From: Bacillus infantis
GTDB taxonomy: Bacteria > Bacillota > Bacilli > Bacillales > Cytobacillaceae
Length of the DNA stretch: 64,000 bases
Direction: 5' to 3'
Assembly: GCF_020171945.1 (NCBI RefSeq)
Contig: NZ_JAIVAP010000006.1
Location: 186,001 to 250,000, forward strand
In this document: positions 43,163 through 51,765 of the stretch, piece by piece
Numbering within the stretch: the first letter of the stretch is position 1
Layout of the letters: the number at the start of each line of letters is the position of its first letter
Translations under genes and position numbers: made by a program
The notes under the pieces: generated by a model
Database searches by the model: none
What the model was told of the DNA's origin: nothing
Seen by the model: the letters and a program-made list of their open reading frames with translations, nothing else

Positions 43163-43353
43163 TTAAAATAAGCGGAGATTTTCCAGTTAGGTTGCTGAAT
43201 ATGATACGGGTGAGTCTAAATAAGCGGAGAAATTCCGGTTAAGAGGAGCAAAGTTGCCCATTTTCCAGTTTTTAGAGTCAATAGACGGAACTTCTCCGTC
43301 TATTTGAGTCATTTTTATAGTTTTTTTGAAAATAGGGGTAATTTCTCCGGTTA
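43163..43353 (+). repeat. AATAAGCGGAGAAATTCC repeats, direct and inverted
   Basis: AATAAGCGGAGA followed by TTTTCCAGTTA or AATTCCGGTTA occurs at 43167 and 43219. Related AATAGACGGA at 43280 forms a 10-bp hairpin with TCCGTCTATT at 43295. The inverse AATTTCTCCGGTTATT lies at about 43339-43354. This is part of the 989-nt gene-free gap 43031-44019. Confidence 0.8.
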
Positions 43354-43389
43354 TTTTTCATCATGAATCCTTCAAAATTATAAAAAACC

Positions 43390-43523
43390 CTGTTGATTGC
43401 AGTGGAAGGCACGAAGACTCCTGCGGGATTGCAGCGGAAATGTTGAGACCCCGCAGCGCGCAAGCGCGAGGAGGCTCAGCGCCGCCCCGCGGAAAGCGAA
43501 GTGCCTGCAACGGAAATCAACAG
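43390..43523 (+). repeat. 134-bp dispersed structured repeat, copy 4
   Basis: It runs from CTGTTGATTGCAGTGG to CGGAAATCAACAG. The central helix is GTTGAG/CTCAGC (one G-T wobble) around GCGC-GCAA-GCGC. It is almost identical to copy 5, which lies 244 bp downstream. Confidence 0.92.
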
Positions 43524-43633
43524 CCTCATTTTAAAGAAAAACTATAATTAAAAATGGGGAAAGTAAAACGAAATCATTCTTCTCTTCCAGCTCACTGCAA
43601 ATTCATCTTAAGTCCAACTAATTTTAAAAAACC

Positions 43634-43767
43634 CTGTTGATTGCAGTGGAAGGCACGAAGACTCCTGCGGGATTGCAGCGGAAATGTTGAGACCCCGCAG
43701 CGCGCAAGCGCGAGGAGGCTCAACTTCGCCCCGCGGAAAGCGAAGTGCCTGCAACGGAAATCAACAG
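43634..43767 (+). repeat. 134-bp dispersed structured repeat, copy 5
   Basis: Same ends as copy 4, with central helix GTTGAG/CTCAAC (all Watson-Crick) and a GCAA tetraloop. Copies 4 and 5 differ by only a few bases, so one probably arose recently from the other or both from a common donor. Confidence 0.92.
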
Positions 43768-43933
43768 CCCCATTACCACCACAAACCCACTCTCCTTTAG
43801 AATAAGCCCACAACCAATAAATTATTTTACTAACCCCCCATTCCCTATATCACAAAAACTTACGTCATAACTCAAACAAATCTGCGTAAAATGTACAAGA
43901 GCCTCGATATTTCCAAATAATACATAAGCTTTA

Positions 43934-43962
43934 TCGACAGTAAAAACCAACGATGCTATAAT
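43934..43962 (+). promoter_or_regulatory. nuo operon sigma A promoter
   Basis: TCGACA (43934-43939), a 17-nt spacer and TATAAT (43957-43962) with an extended TGC at 43954-43956. The leader to nuoA is about 50 nt. Confidence 0.8.
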
Positions 43963-43975
43963 GATAACGATTACA
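43957..43975 (+). promoter_or_regulatory. Fur-box-like sequence over the nuo -10
   Basis: TATAATGATAACGATTACA matches 14 of 19 positions of the classic Fur box GATAATGATAATCATTATC and overlaps the -10 and start site. Confidence 0.4.
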
Positions 43976-44019
43976 TTTCTAAAAGTTTTGAAAATTCACG
44001 TGTTTTAGGAGGAAAAGAC

Positions 44020-44394
44020 ATGGATTTGCTGAACTTATACCAAAATAACTATCTGATTGTCTTCGTATTTCTATGTCTAGGTGTCCTGCTTCCTGTGGTC
44101 GCATTATTCCTGGGAAAGCTCCTTCGCCCCAACAAGCCGTCAGAAGCAAAGTACACCACATATGAAAGCGGGATTGAACCATTCCATGATTCAAGGGTGC
44201 AGTTCAATGTCCGCTATTATATTTTTGCCCTCATGTTTGTCATCTTCGATGTTGAAACCGTATTTTTATACCCCTGGGCCGTCGCCTATGAAAAACTCGG
44301 AATATTTGCCCTGATTGAAATGCTCATTTTTACCATTATGCTGGTCATCGGACTAATCTATGCATGGAAGAAGAAGGTGCTCAAATGGACTTGA
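44020..44394 (+). CDS. nuoA: NADH-quinone oxidoreductase subunit A
   Basis: A membrane subunit of respiratory complex I, at the junction of arm and membrane. The 124 residues have three helices. The conserved TM1-2 loop reads [20 protein letters not shown], and the conserved acidic helix is [31 protein letters not shown] precedes the ATG. It opens an 11-gene operon running nuoA-B-C-D-H-I-J-K-L-M-N. The nuoE, nuoF and nuoG genes for the NADH-oxidising module are absent. Confidence 0.97.
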   Translation: MDLLNLYQNNYLIVFVFLCLGVLLPVVALFLGKLLRPNKPSEAKYTTYESGIEPFHDSRVQFNVRYYIFALMFVIFDVETVFLYPWAVAYEKLGIFALIEMLIFTIMLVIGLIYAWKKKVLKWT

Positions 44395-44897
44395 AGCTTG
44401 AGAATATCACACCGGAAGAAATGCAGGAGCTGCAGCGGAACGTATTTATGGCCACTCTCGAACAAATCAAAGCCTGGGCCAGGAGCAACTCTTTATGGCC
44501 AATGACCTTCGGGCTTGCCTGCTGTGCAATTGAAATGATGGGAGTGGGTTCCTCCCACTATGACCTTGACCGGTTCGGATCCTTTTTCCGTACCTCGCCG
44601 CGCCAATCGGACGTCATGATCGTTTCCGGTACCGTCACAAAGAAGATGGCTCCGATCGTCCGCCGCCTGTATGATCAAATGCCTGAGCCTAAATGGGTGA
44701 TTGCCATGGGTTCGTGTGCAACGGCAGGAGGACCTTATGTAAAATCCTATTCGGTTGTAAAAGGCGTCGACCAGATCGTCCCGGTGGATGTATACATACC
44801 AGGCTGTCCGCCAAATCCGGCAGCCCTGATTTACGGAATCAACAAGCTTAAGGAAAAAATCCGATATGAAGCAAAGACCGGGAAGCGGGTGATCTAA
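44385..44897 (+). CDS. nuoB: NADH-quinone oxidoreductase subunit B
   Basis: Carries iron-sulfur cluster N2, the last electron carrier before quinone. The 170 residues hold all four ligands: the tandem Cys46-Cys47 ([10 protein letters not shown]), Cys111 ([10 protein letters not shown]) and Cys141 (PGCPPNP). I use ATG 44385, which overlaps the nuoA stop by 10 nt and has AAGGTG upstream. ATG 44364 is in frame but lies deeper in nuoA without a better site. The overlap implies translational coupling. Confidence 0.97.
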   Translation: MDLKLENITPEEMQELQRNVFMATLEQIKAWARSNSLWPMTFGLACCAIEMMGVGSSHYDLDRFGSFFRTSPRQSDVMIVSGTVTKKMAPIVRRLYDQMPEPKWVIAMGSCATAGGPYVKSYSVVKGVDQIVPVDVYIPGCPPNPAALIYGINKLKEKIRYEAKTGKRVI

Positions 44898-44901
44898 GCT
44901 T

Positions 44902-46320
44902 ATGGGCGATGAAAAGGATAAAGAGCAGCTGAAGAAAGAGGCAGCAGAAAAGGCCAAAGCAATCGCCAAAAAGCGCCTTGAAGAAAAACGGGCAGCGGAA
45001 CAGGCTGAATTAAAAGAAGCTTCAGATCCGGAAGAAGACCTGGCAAAAAAGAAAGCCGCAGCAGCAGCCAAAGCGAAGGCCGCAGCCCTTGCGAAAAAGA
45101 AAGCCAGGGAACAGGAAGCCCAGCTAGACTCCTCCACGCCAGAGGAACCGGAAGAGGAAGATCTGGCAAAGAAGAAAGCTGCTGCAGCAGCCAAGGCGAA
45201 GGCCGCAGCCCTTGCTAAAAAGAAAGCCAGGGAACAGGAAGCCCAGACAGAGGCCCCTGCTCCAGATGAGCCGGAAGATGATCTCGCCAAAAAGAAAGCC
45301 GCAGCAGCAGCCAAAGCCAAGGCTGCAGCCCTCGCAAAAATGAAAGCAAAAGAACAGGCAGCCAAGGCAGAGGGCAGCCCTGCTGAGGCAGCAGAAGAAG
45401 AAGGAGAAATTCTCGCGAAAAAGAAAGCAGCCGCTGCAGCCAAAGCAAAAGCCGCAGCCCTCGCAAAAATGAAAGCTAAGGAACAGGAATCAGGAGGGGA
45501 GGCAGCAGGGAACGAGGAGCTTGCAAAGAAAAAAGCAGCAGCCGCTGCGAAAGCCAAGGCAGCCGCCGCGGCAAAGGCAAAAGCGGCTGCTATGGCAAAG
45601 CAAGCCGGGGAGTCAGGCGGAGATGACGAAAAGGCTAAAGCTATTGCAGCCGCCAAGGCGAAAGCCGCAGCAGCAGCAAAAGCGAAAGCTGCAGCTGCCG
45701 CAAAAGCATCAGGAGCCGGCGGTGATGATGAAAAAGCAAAGGCAATCGCTGCAGCAAAGGCAAAAGCCGCCGCAGCTGCCAAAGCAAGGGCGGCAGGAGG
45801 CACTAAAGCGGCCGCAGAGCCTGAGGCAGAACAGCCTCCTTCCGCGAACCAGCCTTTCCTTGATCTGTACACAAAGGTAATTGAAGAACATCTCGGAGGG
45901 GATGTATTGGAAGAATCCTATATTAATAGGCTTTCAAAAGATGTTCCGACTCTTGTCGCAAGGCAGGATACATATTTCAGGATTGCAGAGTTCCTGCGCT
46001 ATAACGAGCAGCTGGGCTTTGACTATCTGTCCGAGCTGCATGGTACTGACTTTGAAACCCATATGGAGGTCTATGTGCATTTGTATTCTTATAAAAACCG
46101 CCAGACGGTGGCATTGAAGACAAAGATAGACCGTTCAGACCCTGTCATAGAATCGCTGGCGTCTTTATGGGCAGGGGCCAATTGGCCCGAATGCGAGGCA
46201 TATGATCTGCTCGGCATCAGCTTCAAGGGCCATCCAGGCCTGTACCGGATCATGCTCGGGGAAGAATGGATCGGCCATCCGCTCCGAAAAGATTATGAAC
46301 CCTACGATGTGGAGGTGTAG
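44902..46320 (+). CDS. nuoC: NADH-quinone oxidoreductase subunit C with long Ala/Lys repeat extension
   Basis: The hydrophilic 30-kDa subunit of the connecting arm. Only the last 160 or so residues (from about 312, NQPFLDLYTKVIEEHLGGDV onward) are the usual domain, ending in the 30-kDa signature WPECEAYDLLGISFKGHPGL. The preceding 310 residues are seven modules of about 40 residues, each with a core such as LAKKKAAAAAKAKAAALAKK separated by acidic stretches (EEPEEE). This is likely a long helical or disordered charged arm. It is in frame throughout and starts at ATG 44902, four bases after nuoB. Similar extensions are known in some Bacillaceae; their role is unknown. Confidence 0.93.
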   Translation: MGDEKDKEQLKKEAAEKAKAIAKKRLEEKRAAEQAELKEASDPEEDLAKKKAAAAAKAKAAALAKKKAREQEAQLDSSTPEEPEEEDLAKKKAAAAAKAKAAALAKKKAREQEAQTEAPAPDEPEDDLAKKKAAAAAKAKAAALAKMKAKEQAAKAEGSPAEAAEEEGEILAKKKAAAAAKAKAAALAKMKAKEQESGGEAAGNEELAKKKAAAAAKAKAAAAAKAKAAAMAKQAGESGGDDEKAKAIAAAKAKAAAAAKAKAAAAAKASGAGGDDEKAKAIAAAKAKAAAAAKARAAGGTKAAAEPEAEQPPSANQPFLDLYTKVIEEHLGGDVLEESYINRLSKDVPTLVARQDTYFRIAEFLRYNEQLGFDYLSELHGTDFETHMEVYVHLYSYKNRQTVALKTKIDRSDPVIESLASLWAGANWPECEAYDLLGISFKGHPGLYRIMLGEEWIGHPLRKDYEPYDVEV

Positions 46321-46323
46321 CCG

Positions 46324-47424
46324 ATGCTGCGAACAGAGGAAATGCTCCTGAATGTCGGGCCGCAGCACCCCAGTACGCACGGTGTTTTCCGGCTCGTCCT
46401 CAAAATAGACGGAGAAATCATTAAAGAAGCTAAGCCTGTCATCGGCTACCTTCACAGAGGTACAGAAAAGCTGGCTGAAAATCTTCAGTATACACAAATC
46501 ATCCCTTATACAGACAGGATGGATTATCTGGCTGCCATGACGAATAACTATGTGATCGTCCATGCAGTGGAAACGATGATGAACATCGAAATCCCGGAGC
46601 GGGCCGAATACCTCCGCGTCATCTCGATGGAGCTCGGCAGGATTGCAAGCCATCTGGTATGGTGGGGGACCTATCTGCTCGATATCGGGGCGGTTAGCCC
46701 CTTCCTGTATGCTTTCCGCGAACGGGAAATGATCATCAATATGCTGAACGAGCTGTGCGGTGCCAGGCTGACCTTTAACTATATGCGTGTCGGGGGCGTC
46801 AAATGGGATGCTCCGGAAGGCTGGATCGAGAAGGTCAAAGAATTTGTGCCTTATATGAGGGAGCAGCTGAAAGGCTATCACGATCTTGTCACAGGAAATG
46901 AAATTTTCATGAACCGTGTAAAAGGAGTGGGCACCTACACGAAAGAGGAGGCCCTCAGCTACTCGCTGAGCGGCGCCAATCTCAGGTGTACAGGCGTCAA
47001 ATGGGATCTTCGCAAAGATGAGCCTTACTCCATCTATGACCGCTTCCAGTTTGATGTGCCTGTCCGGGAAGGCGGGGATGCCTGGGCCAGGTATCATTGC
47101 CGGCTTGAGGAAATAGAAGAGTCTCTTAAAATACTGGAGCAGGCTGCAGAGCAATTCCCGGAGGATGGCGACTTCATGGCAAAGGTTCCGAAAATCATCA
47201 AAGCGCCGAAGGGTGAAGCCTTCGTAAGGATTGAATCGCCGCGCGGCGAGATCGGCTGCTATATTGCCAGCAACGGGAAAAAGGAGCCGTACCGCCTGAA
47301 ATTCAGGAGGCCTTCCTTCTATAATCTGCAAATCCTTCCGAAGCTTCTGGAGGGGGAGAACATCGCCAATCTGATTGCTATTTTAGGAGCGATTGATATT
47401 GTACTAGGGGAGGTGGACGGCTGA
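46324..47424 (+). CDS. nuoD: NADH-quinone oxidoreductase subunit D
   Basis: The 49-kDa-type subunit that forms the quinone-binding site together with NuoB, related to NiFe-hydrogenase large subunits. The 366 residues begin LLNVGPQHPSTHGVFRLVL and include HRGTEKLAE, DRMDYLAAMTNNY and the C-terminal ESPRGEIGCYIASNG. The length matches Bacillus forms rather than the NuoCD fusion. It starts 3 nt after nuoC and overlaps nuoH by one base. Confidence 0.97.
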   Translation: MLRTEEMLLNVGPQHPSTHGVFRLVLKIDGEIIKEAKPVIGYLHRGTEKLAENLQYTQIIPYTDRMDYLAAMTNNYVIVHAVETMMNIEIPERAEYLRVISMELGRIASHLVWWGTYLLDIGAVSPFLYAFREREMIINMLNELCGARLTFNYMRVGGVKWDAPEGWIEKVKEFVPYMREQLKGYHDLVTGNEIFMNRVKGVGTYTKEEALSYSLSGANLRCTGVKWDLRKDEPYSIYDRFQFDVPVREGGDAWARYHCRLEEIEESLKILEQAAEQFPEDGDFMAKVPKIIKAPKGEAFVRIESPRGEIGCYIASNGKKEPYRLKFRRPSFYNLQILPKLLEGENIANLIAILGAIDIVLGEVDG

Positions 47425-48431
47425 TGGTCAATGAACTGCTCCGTTCAGAACCCGGCCTTCTGAACTTTGGCATCTTTTTCGCGCTCGCGGCTGTTCTTCT
47501 GCTTGTCGTGCTCGGCTTTGTCACCTATGCCATCCTGGCAGAACGGAAAGTGATGGGCTTTATGCAGCTGAGGCAGGGGCCCAACCAGGTCGGCGGGCGG
47601 TGGGGCCTGCTGCAGACAGTGGCTGACGTACTGAAGCTGCTGATAAAAGAGGACACCATCCCCAAGCTGGCCGACCGGCCGCTGTTCATCCTGGCACCGG
47701 TCATTGCCTTCACGCCGGCCTTTATGGTCCTGGCGGTCATCCCGTTCACGGATAAATTCCAGTTCGCCGACATCGGTGTCGGGCTGCTCTATTATATTGC
47801 CATTTCCGGTTTGACAACCATCGGGATTGTGGCCGGGGGATGGGCATCCAATAATAAATACGCGCTCCTCGGCGGCATGAGGGCGGCCGCACAGATGATT
47901 TCCTATGAAATCCCCCTCGTCATGTCTGTGCTCGGTATCGTTCTCCTGACAGGGAGCCTGAATCTCAATGAAATAGTCGAGGCTCAGCGGGGCGGCTGGT
48001 TCATCATCTGGCAGCCGGTCGCGTTCATCATCTTCATCATCGCATCAGTAGCAGAGCTGAACCGGGCGCCTTTTGATCTCCCGGAAGCGGAATCGGAGCT
48101 TGTTGCCGGCTTCCATGTGGAATATTCAGGGTTTCGATGGGCATTTTTCATGCTCGCGGAATATGTGTATTTTTTCGCAATGGCTTCCCTGACCACGGTG
48201 CTGTTTCTCGGAGGCTGGCTCCCGCTGCCGTTCCTTGGCTTCATTCCCGGTGCAGTCTGGTTTGCCCTTAAATTCAGCCTGGTCATCTTCCTGCTCATCT
48301 GGTTCAGGGTCACCTTCCCGCGCATCCGTGCAGACCAGCTGATGGAGTTCGGCTGGAAGGTACTGCTGCCGGCTGCCCTGGCAAATATATTCCTGACCGC
48401 GGTCATTAAAGAGCTGATCAGATTCTTCTAA
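47424..48431 (+). CDS. nuoH: NADH-quinone oxidoreductase subunit H
   Basis: The membrane subunit next to the quinone cavity, with eight or so helices. The 335 residues include AERKVMGFMQLRQGPNQVGG near 33-52 and the acidic-loop motif ELNRAPFDLPEAESELVAGF near 212-231, both diagnostic. The ATG overlaps the nuoD stop (TGATGG), with GGGAGGTGG upstream. A 67-nt gap precedes nuoI. Confidence 0.97.
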   Translation: MVNELLRSEPGLLNFGIFFALAAVLLLVVLGFVTYAILAERKVMGFMQLRQGPNQVGGRWGLLQTVADVLKLLIKEDTIPKLADRPLFILAPVIAFTPAFMVLAVIPFTDKFQFADIGVGLLYYIAISGLTTIGIVAGGWASNNKYALLGGMRAAAQMISYEIPLVMSVLGIVLLTGSLNLNEIVEAQRGGWFIIWQPVAFIIFIIASVAELNRAPFDLPEAESELVAGFHVEYSGFRWAFFMLAEYVYFFAMASLTTVLFLGGWLPLPFLGFIPGAVWFALKFSLVIFLLIWFRVTFPRIRADQLMEFGWKVLLPAALANIFLTAVIKELIRFF

Positions 48432-48498
48432 AATGCAGCCCGGCGCAGATGCCGGGAATGCCGCTAATATTCCAGACTGATAGAAAGGGTGAAAAAGC

Positions 48499-48918
48499 AT
48501 GCTGGGACTGGCAAAGGGACTCAAATATACCCTTAGTAATCTGGCAAGAAAAAAAGTCACCTATAATTATCCGAAAGAGCCGCTGCCGCTTCCGGACCGG
48601 TTCAGGGGCATCCAGAAATTCTATCCGGAAAAATGCATCGTCTGCAATCAGTGCGCCAATATCTGCCCGACGGATTGCATCCAGCTGACAGGCAAGAAAC
48701 ACCCTGACCCTGCGAAAAAAGGGAAAATCATTGACACCTATGACATCAATTTCGAGATCTGCATCTTATGCGACCTATGTACAGAGGTATGCCCGACCGA
48801 GGCAATCATCATGACCAATAACTTTGAGCTGGCAGAATACAGCCGTGATGAGCTGTTCAAAAACCTTGAATGGCTTGATGAGAATGATGAAAACATACGG
48901 CAGGTGAATAAAGCATGA
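48499..48918 (+). CDS. nuoI: NADH-quinone oxidoreductase subunit I
   Basis: An electron-transfer subunit with two [4Fe-4S] clusters (N6a and N6b). Two complete ferredoxin motifs are present: CIVCNQCANICP (Cys46, 49, 52, 56) and CILCDLCTEVCP (Cys88, 91, 94, 98). The 139 residues have an N-terminal amphipathic helix that lies on the membrane. GAAAGGGTG precedes the ATG. The stop overlaps nuoJ by 4 nt. In complexes lacking NuoEFG this subunit is the likely entry point for electrons from an outside donor (inference). Confidence 0.97.
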   Translation: MLGLAKGLKYTLSNLARKKVTYNYPKEPLPLPDRFRGIQKFYPEKCIVCNQCANICPTDCIQLTGKKHPDPAKKGKIIDTYDINFEICILCDLCTEVCPTEAIIMTNNFELAEYSRDELFKNLEWLDENDENIRQVNKA

Positions 48919-49439
48919 CATTTTCAGGAGAGCTGCTTGCCTTTTTAGGGCTGGCCATCGCTGCAGTGACAGGGGGCATTCTGCTGATCAATCTTGAGAA
49001 AGTGGTCCATATGGTGGTCGCGCTTGTGTTTACTTTTATCAGCATAGCCGGCATTTATATACTCTTGTCTGCTGAATTCATTGCTGTTGTCCAGGTGCTG
49101 ATCTACTCTGGTGCCATCACGATCATCATGCTGTTTGGCATCATGCTTACCCGCCACAATGACCAAAGTGAGCAGAAAGCCGGCCGCCTGCGCAGGATTC
49201 TATTATTTCTGGCGATCCTGGCCTTTGCCTTCAGTGTGTATATCGGCATCTATAACCTTGAGTTCCCGGAGCAGGAGGTACTGCTTCATGAAAACAATAC
49301 AGAGCAAATCGGGATCAGCTTATTCTCCGAATTTGTTATTCCTTTTGAACTGACATCAGTGGTGCTCCTGGTTGCATTGGTCGGGGCCATTGTCCTGGCG
49401 AGGAAGGATGATGGGGGAACGGAGGGTGATGAAGGATGA
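48915..49439 (+). CDS. nuoJ: NADH-quinone oxidoreductase subunit J
   Basis: A five-helix membrane subunit. The 174 residues include [20 protein letters not shown] near 57-76, the conserved TM3 region, and end in a charged tail [10 protein letters not shown]. The ATG overlaps nuoI (ATGA), and the last codons overlap nuoK, so three consecutive genes are translationally coupled. Divergence is typical for NuoJ. The assignment is secured by TM3 and by order. Confidence 0.94.
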   Translation: MTFSGELLAFLGLAIAAVTGGILLINLEKVVHMVVALVFTFISIAGIYILLSAEFIAVVQVLIYSGAITIIMLFGIMLTRHNDQSEQKAGRLRRILLFLAILAFAFSVYIGIYNLEFPEQEVLLHENNTEQIGISLFSEFVIPFELTSVVLLVALVGAIVLARKDDGGTEGDEG

Positions 49440-49750
49440 CAGGTGTACCTGTTTCAGCCTATCTTGCACTGGCACTCATCTTATTTTGCATCGGATTATA
49501 CGGGGCTCTTACGAAACGGAATACCGTCATTGTCCTCATTTCCATTGAGCTGATGCTGAATGCGGTCAATATTAATCTTGTCGCGTTCAGCAAATATGGG
49601 ATGGTCCCGTCGATCACAGGACAGGTATTCGCCTTATTTGCCATCGCTGTTGCTGCAGCGGAAGCAGCGGTCGGCCTCGCCATCCTCATTTCTCTTTACC
49701 GGAGCCGCAGGACTGTCAACATTGATGAAATGGATACTATGAAACATTAG
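49436..49750 (+). CDS. nuoK: NADH-quinone oxidoreductase subunit K
   Basis: A three-helix subunit of the proton-translocating chain, related to MrpC. The 104 residues carry both conserved membrane glutamates: one in [19 protein letters not shown] (about 34-52) and one in [17 protein letters not shown] (about 71-87). The ATG overlaps nuoJ, with GGGTGATGAAGG upstream. A 140-nt spacer with a small AGCGG/CCGCT hairpin separates it from nuoL. Confidence 0.96.
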   Translation: MTGVPVSAYLALALILFCIGLYGALTKRNTVIVLISIELMLNAVNINLVAFSKYGMVPSITGQVFALFAIAVAAAEAAVGLAILISLYRSRRTVNIDEMDTMKH

Positions 49751-49890
49751 CTCTTTGGAAAAATCAGCGGATGACCGCTGGATCGGAACAAGCAGATAGA
49801 AAGAGGCTGTGCCCGGCAGAAGAATGGATACACGCTGCCTGCTGCCCGCCTCCATCCAGCATGCCGGCTTGCGGTGTGCAAAAGGGGATC

Positions 49891-51765
49891 GTGATATTGA
49901 TGGAAAGTGCATGGATCATACCGCTTTTCCCGCTGTTATCATTTGTCATACTCCTGCTTTTCGGCAGGAGGCTCAAGGAAGCGAGCGCCTATATCGGGAT
50001 GATCTTAAGCCTTGCCTCCTTTGTGTTATCCCTGTTCGTCCTGTTTGACAGATTTGCCTCCCCGAGTTTCAAGGCGGAAGGAATCTGGCTTCAAATCGGC
50101 GGACTGCAGATCACAGCGGGGTATGAAGTCAATCAATTGAACGCATTAATGCTGATCATTGTGTCTCTGGTAAGTTTTCTTGTACATATGTATTCAAAAG
50201 GCTATATGCACGGGGACGGGAGGTTCCATATCTTTTACGCGTACCTTGGGCTTTTCACCTTTGCCATGCTTGGCCTGGTCCTGTCGCCCAACCTCCTGCA
50301 GACCTATATTTTCTGGGAGCTTGTCGGTCTCGGCTCCTTCCTGCTGATCGGCTTCTATTTTTACAAAACTGAAGCAAAGCAGGCTGCCAAGAAAGCCTTC
50401 ATCATGACAAGGATCGGCGATGTCGGCCTTCTGATCGGGCTGATATTGCTTTTCTGGCAGACAGGGAGCTTTGAGTATGACGAGATCTTTGCTGCTGTTA
50501 CGGAAGGTGCCATTTCTGAAGGGATGATCACGCTGACAGCGATATTGATCTTTATCGGAGCAGTCGGAAAATCAGGACAGTTCCCGCTCCATACATGGCT
50601 TCCGGATGCAATGGAGGGGCCGACCCCGGTTTCGGCACTCATCCACGCTGCAACGATGGTGGCAGCGGGTGTGTATCTGGTCGCTGCGCTTTTCCCGCTT
50701 TTTGCAGCCAGCGAAACAGCATTATTCACGGTCGCAGTCATTGGGGGAGGGACGGCTGTGTTTGCCGCCCTCATCGGTCTTGTCCAGAAGGATATCAAAA
50801 GGGTGCTGGCCTATTCGACTGTCAGCCAGCTTGGCTATATGATGCTTGCCCTCGGTTCTGCCGGCTACACGGCCGGGGTGTTCCACCTGATGACACATGC
50901 TTTTTTCAAAGCGCTTCTATTCCTCGCGGCAGGGAGTGTCATCCATGCTGTCCATACACAGGATATTGAGAAGATGGGCGGTTTATGGAAAAAAATGAAA
51001 CTGACCGCGCCGCTGTTTTTGATCGGGACACTCTCCATCAGCGGTGTGCCGCTGTTTTCCGGCTTCTTCAGCAAAGATGAAATACTTGCGTCTGCCTGGG
51101 TGCACGGAAATACTTTCCTGTTCTGGCTCGCATTGCTGGCCGCCTTTTTCACCGCATTTTATATGTTCCGGCTGTTCTTCATGGTCTTTGCCGGCGAGCC
51201 GCGGACAAAAACAGAAGACGTTCAAGAATCACCGGGTGTGATGACCTTCCCGATGATTGTGCTGGGAATATTGGCTATTTTTGCAGGCTATGTGAATACC
51301 CCATGGTTCGGTTCCTTCCTCGGCGAATGGCTTACGGAGGGAAATGACCTGTTGGGGCATGGCCATGTTGAGGCACCCGTCTGGATCATGATTGCGGCGA
51401 CGGCCGTTTCGCTTGCCGGCATCATACTTGCCTGGCTGATGTACGGCAGGAGGACGGTATCGCGCACCTGGCTCAGCAGCTATTTGCCTTCCGCCCACAG
51501 CATCCTGCTGAATAAATTTTATGTGGACGAATTCTACCGCCTCAGCATTGTGCAGGGAATGAAGGTATTCAGCCTTTTCCTTCATTATATCGAAACCTTC
51601 ATTGTAGAAGGAGCCGTAAAGGGAATAGGTTCTGCAGTGCAGGGCCTTGGAAAAGCAGGCTCCAGACTCCAGGATGGGCAGGTACAGACTTATGGGGCAG
51701 CCGCCTTTATTGGCCTTGCCATCCTGACAGCTGTGTTTGCTTTGACAGGAGGGTTCTTTAAATGA
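49891..51765 (+). CDS. nuoL: NADH-quinone oxidoreductase subunit L
   Basis: The largest antiporter-like subunit, with a distal proton channel and a long lateral helix. About 620 residues contain LGLFTFAMLGLVLSPNLLQT, the key glutamate in FWELVGLGSFLLIGFYF, HTWLPDAMEGPTPVSALIHA and a C-terminal helix HL. The start is uncertain. GTG 49891, TTG 49897 and ATG 49900 (MESAWIIPLFPLLSF) all follow AAAGGGG at 49882-49887. The frame is open further upstream to 49771, but that part is hydrophilic, Cys-rich and unlike NuoL. It overlaps nuoM by 4 nt. Confidence 0.95.
   Translation: MILMESAWIIPLFPLLSFVILLLFGRRLKEASAYIGMILSLASFVLSLFVLFDRFASPSFKAEGIWLQIGGLQITAGYEVNQLNALMLIIVSLVSFLVHMYSKGYMHGDGRFHIFYAYLGLFTFAMLGLVLSPNLLQTYIFWELVGLGSFLLIGFYFYKTEAKQAAKKAFIMTRIGDVGLLIGLILLFWQTGSFEYDEIFAAVTEGAISEGMITLTAILIFIGAVGKSGQFPLHTWLPDAMEGPTPVSALIHAATMVAAGVYLVAALFPLFAASETALFTVAVIGGGTAVFAALIGLVQKDIKRVLAYSTVSQLGYMMLALGSAGYTAGVFHLMTHAFFKALLFLAAGSVIHAVHTQDIEKMGGLWKKMKLTAPLFLIGTLSISGVPLFSGFFSKDEILASAWVHGNTFLFWLALLAAFFTAFYMFRLFFMVFAGEPRTKTEDVQESPGVMTFPMIVLGILAIFAGYVNTPWFGSFLGEWLTEGNDLLGHGHVEAPVWIMIAATAVSLAGIILAWLMYGRRTVSRTWLSSYLPSAHSILLNKFYVDEFYRLSIVQGMKVFSLFLHYIETFIVEGAVKGIGSAVQGLGKAGSRLQDGQVQTYGAAAFIGLAILTAVFALTGGFFK

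Noticed and set aside
44493-45872. A 459-codon open frame on the minus strand, Ala/Phe/Ser-rich
   Set aside because: It is the antisense of the Ala/Lys repeats in nuoC. GCN-rich codons keep the opposite frame open. It has no ribosome-binding site and its composition is artificial.
46165-47331. A 388-codon minus-strand frame opposite nuoD
   Set aside because: Antisense shadow of a conserved gene with no ribosome-binding site.
49771-49890. N-terminal extension of nuoL starting at 49771
   Set aside because: The 40 extra residues are hydrophilic and Cys/Pro-rich and precede the first membrane helix. A better ribosome-binding site lies at 49882-49887, so the start is placed downstream.
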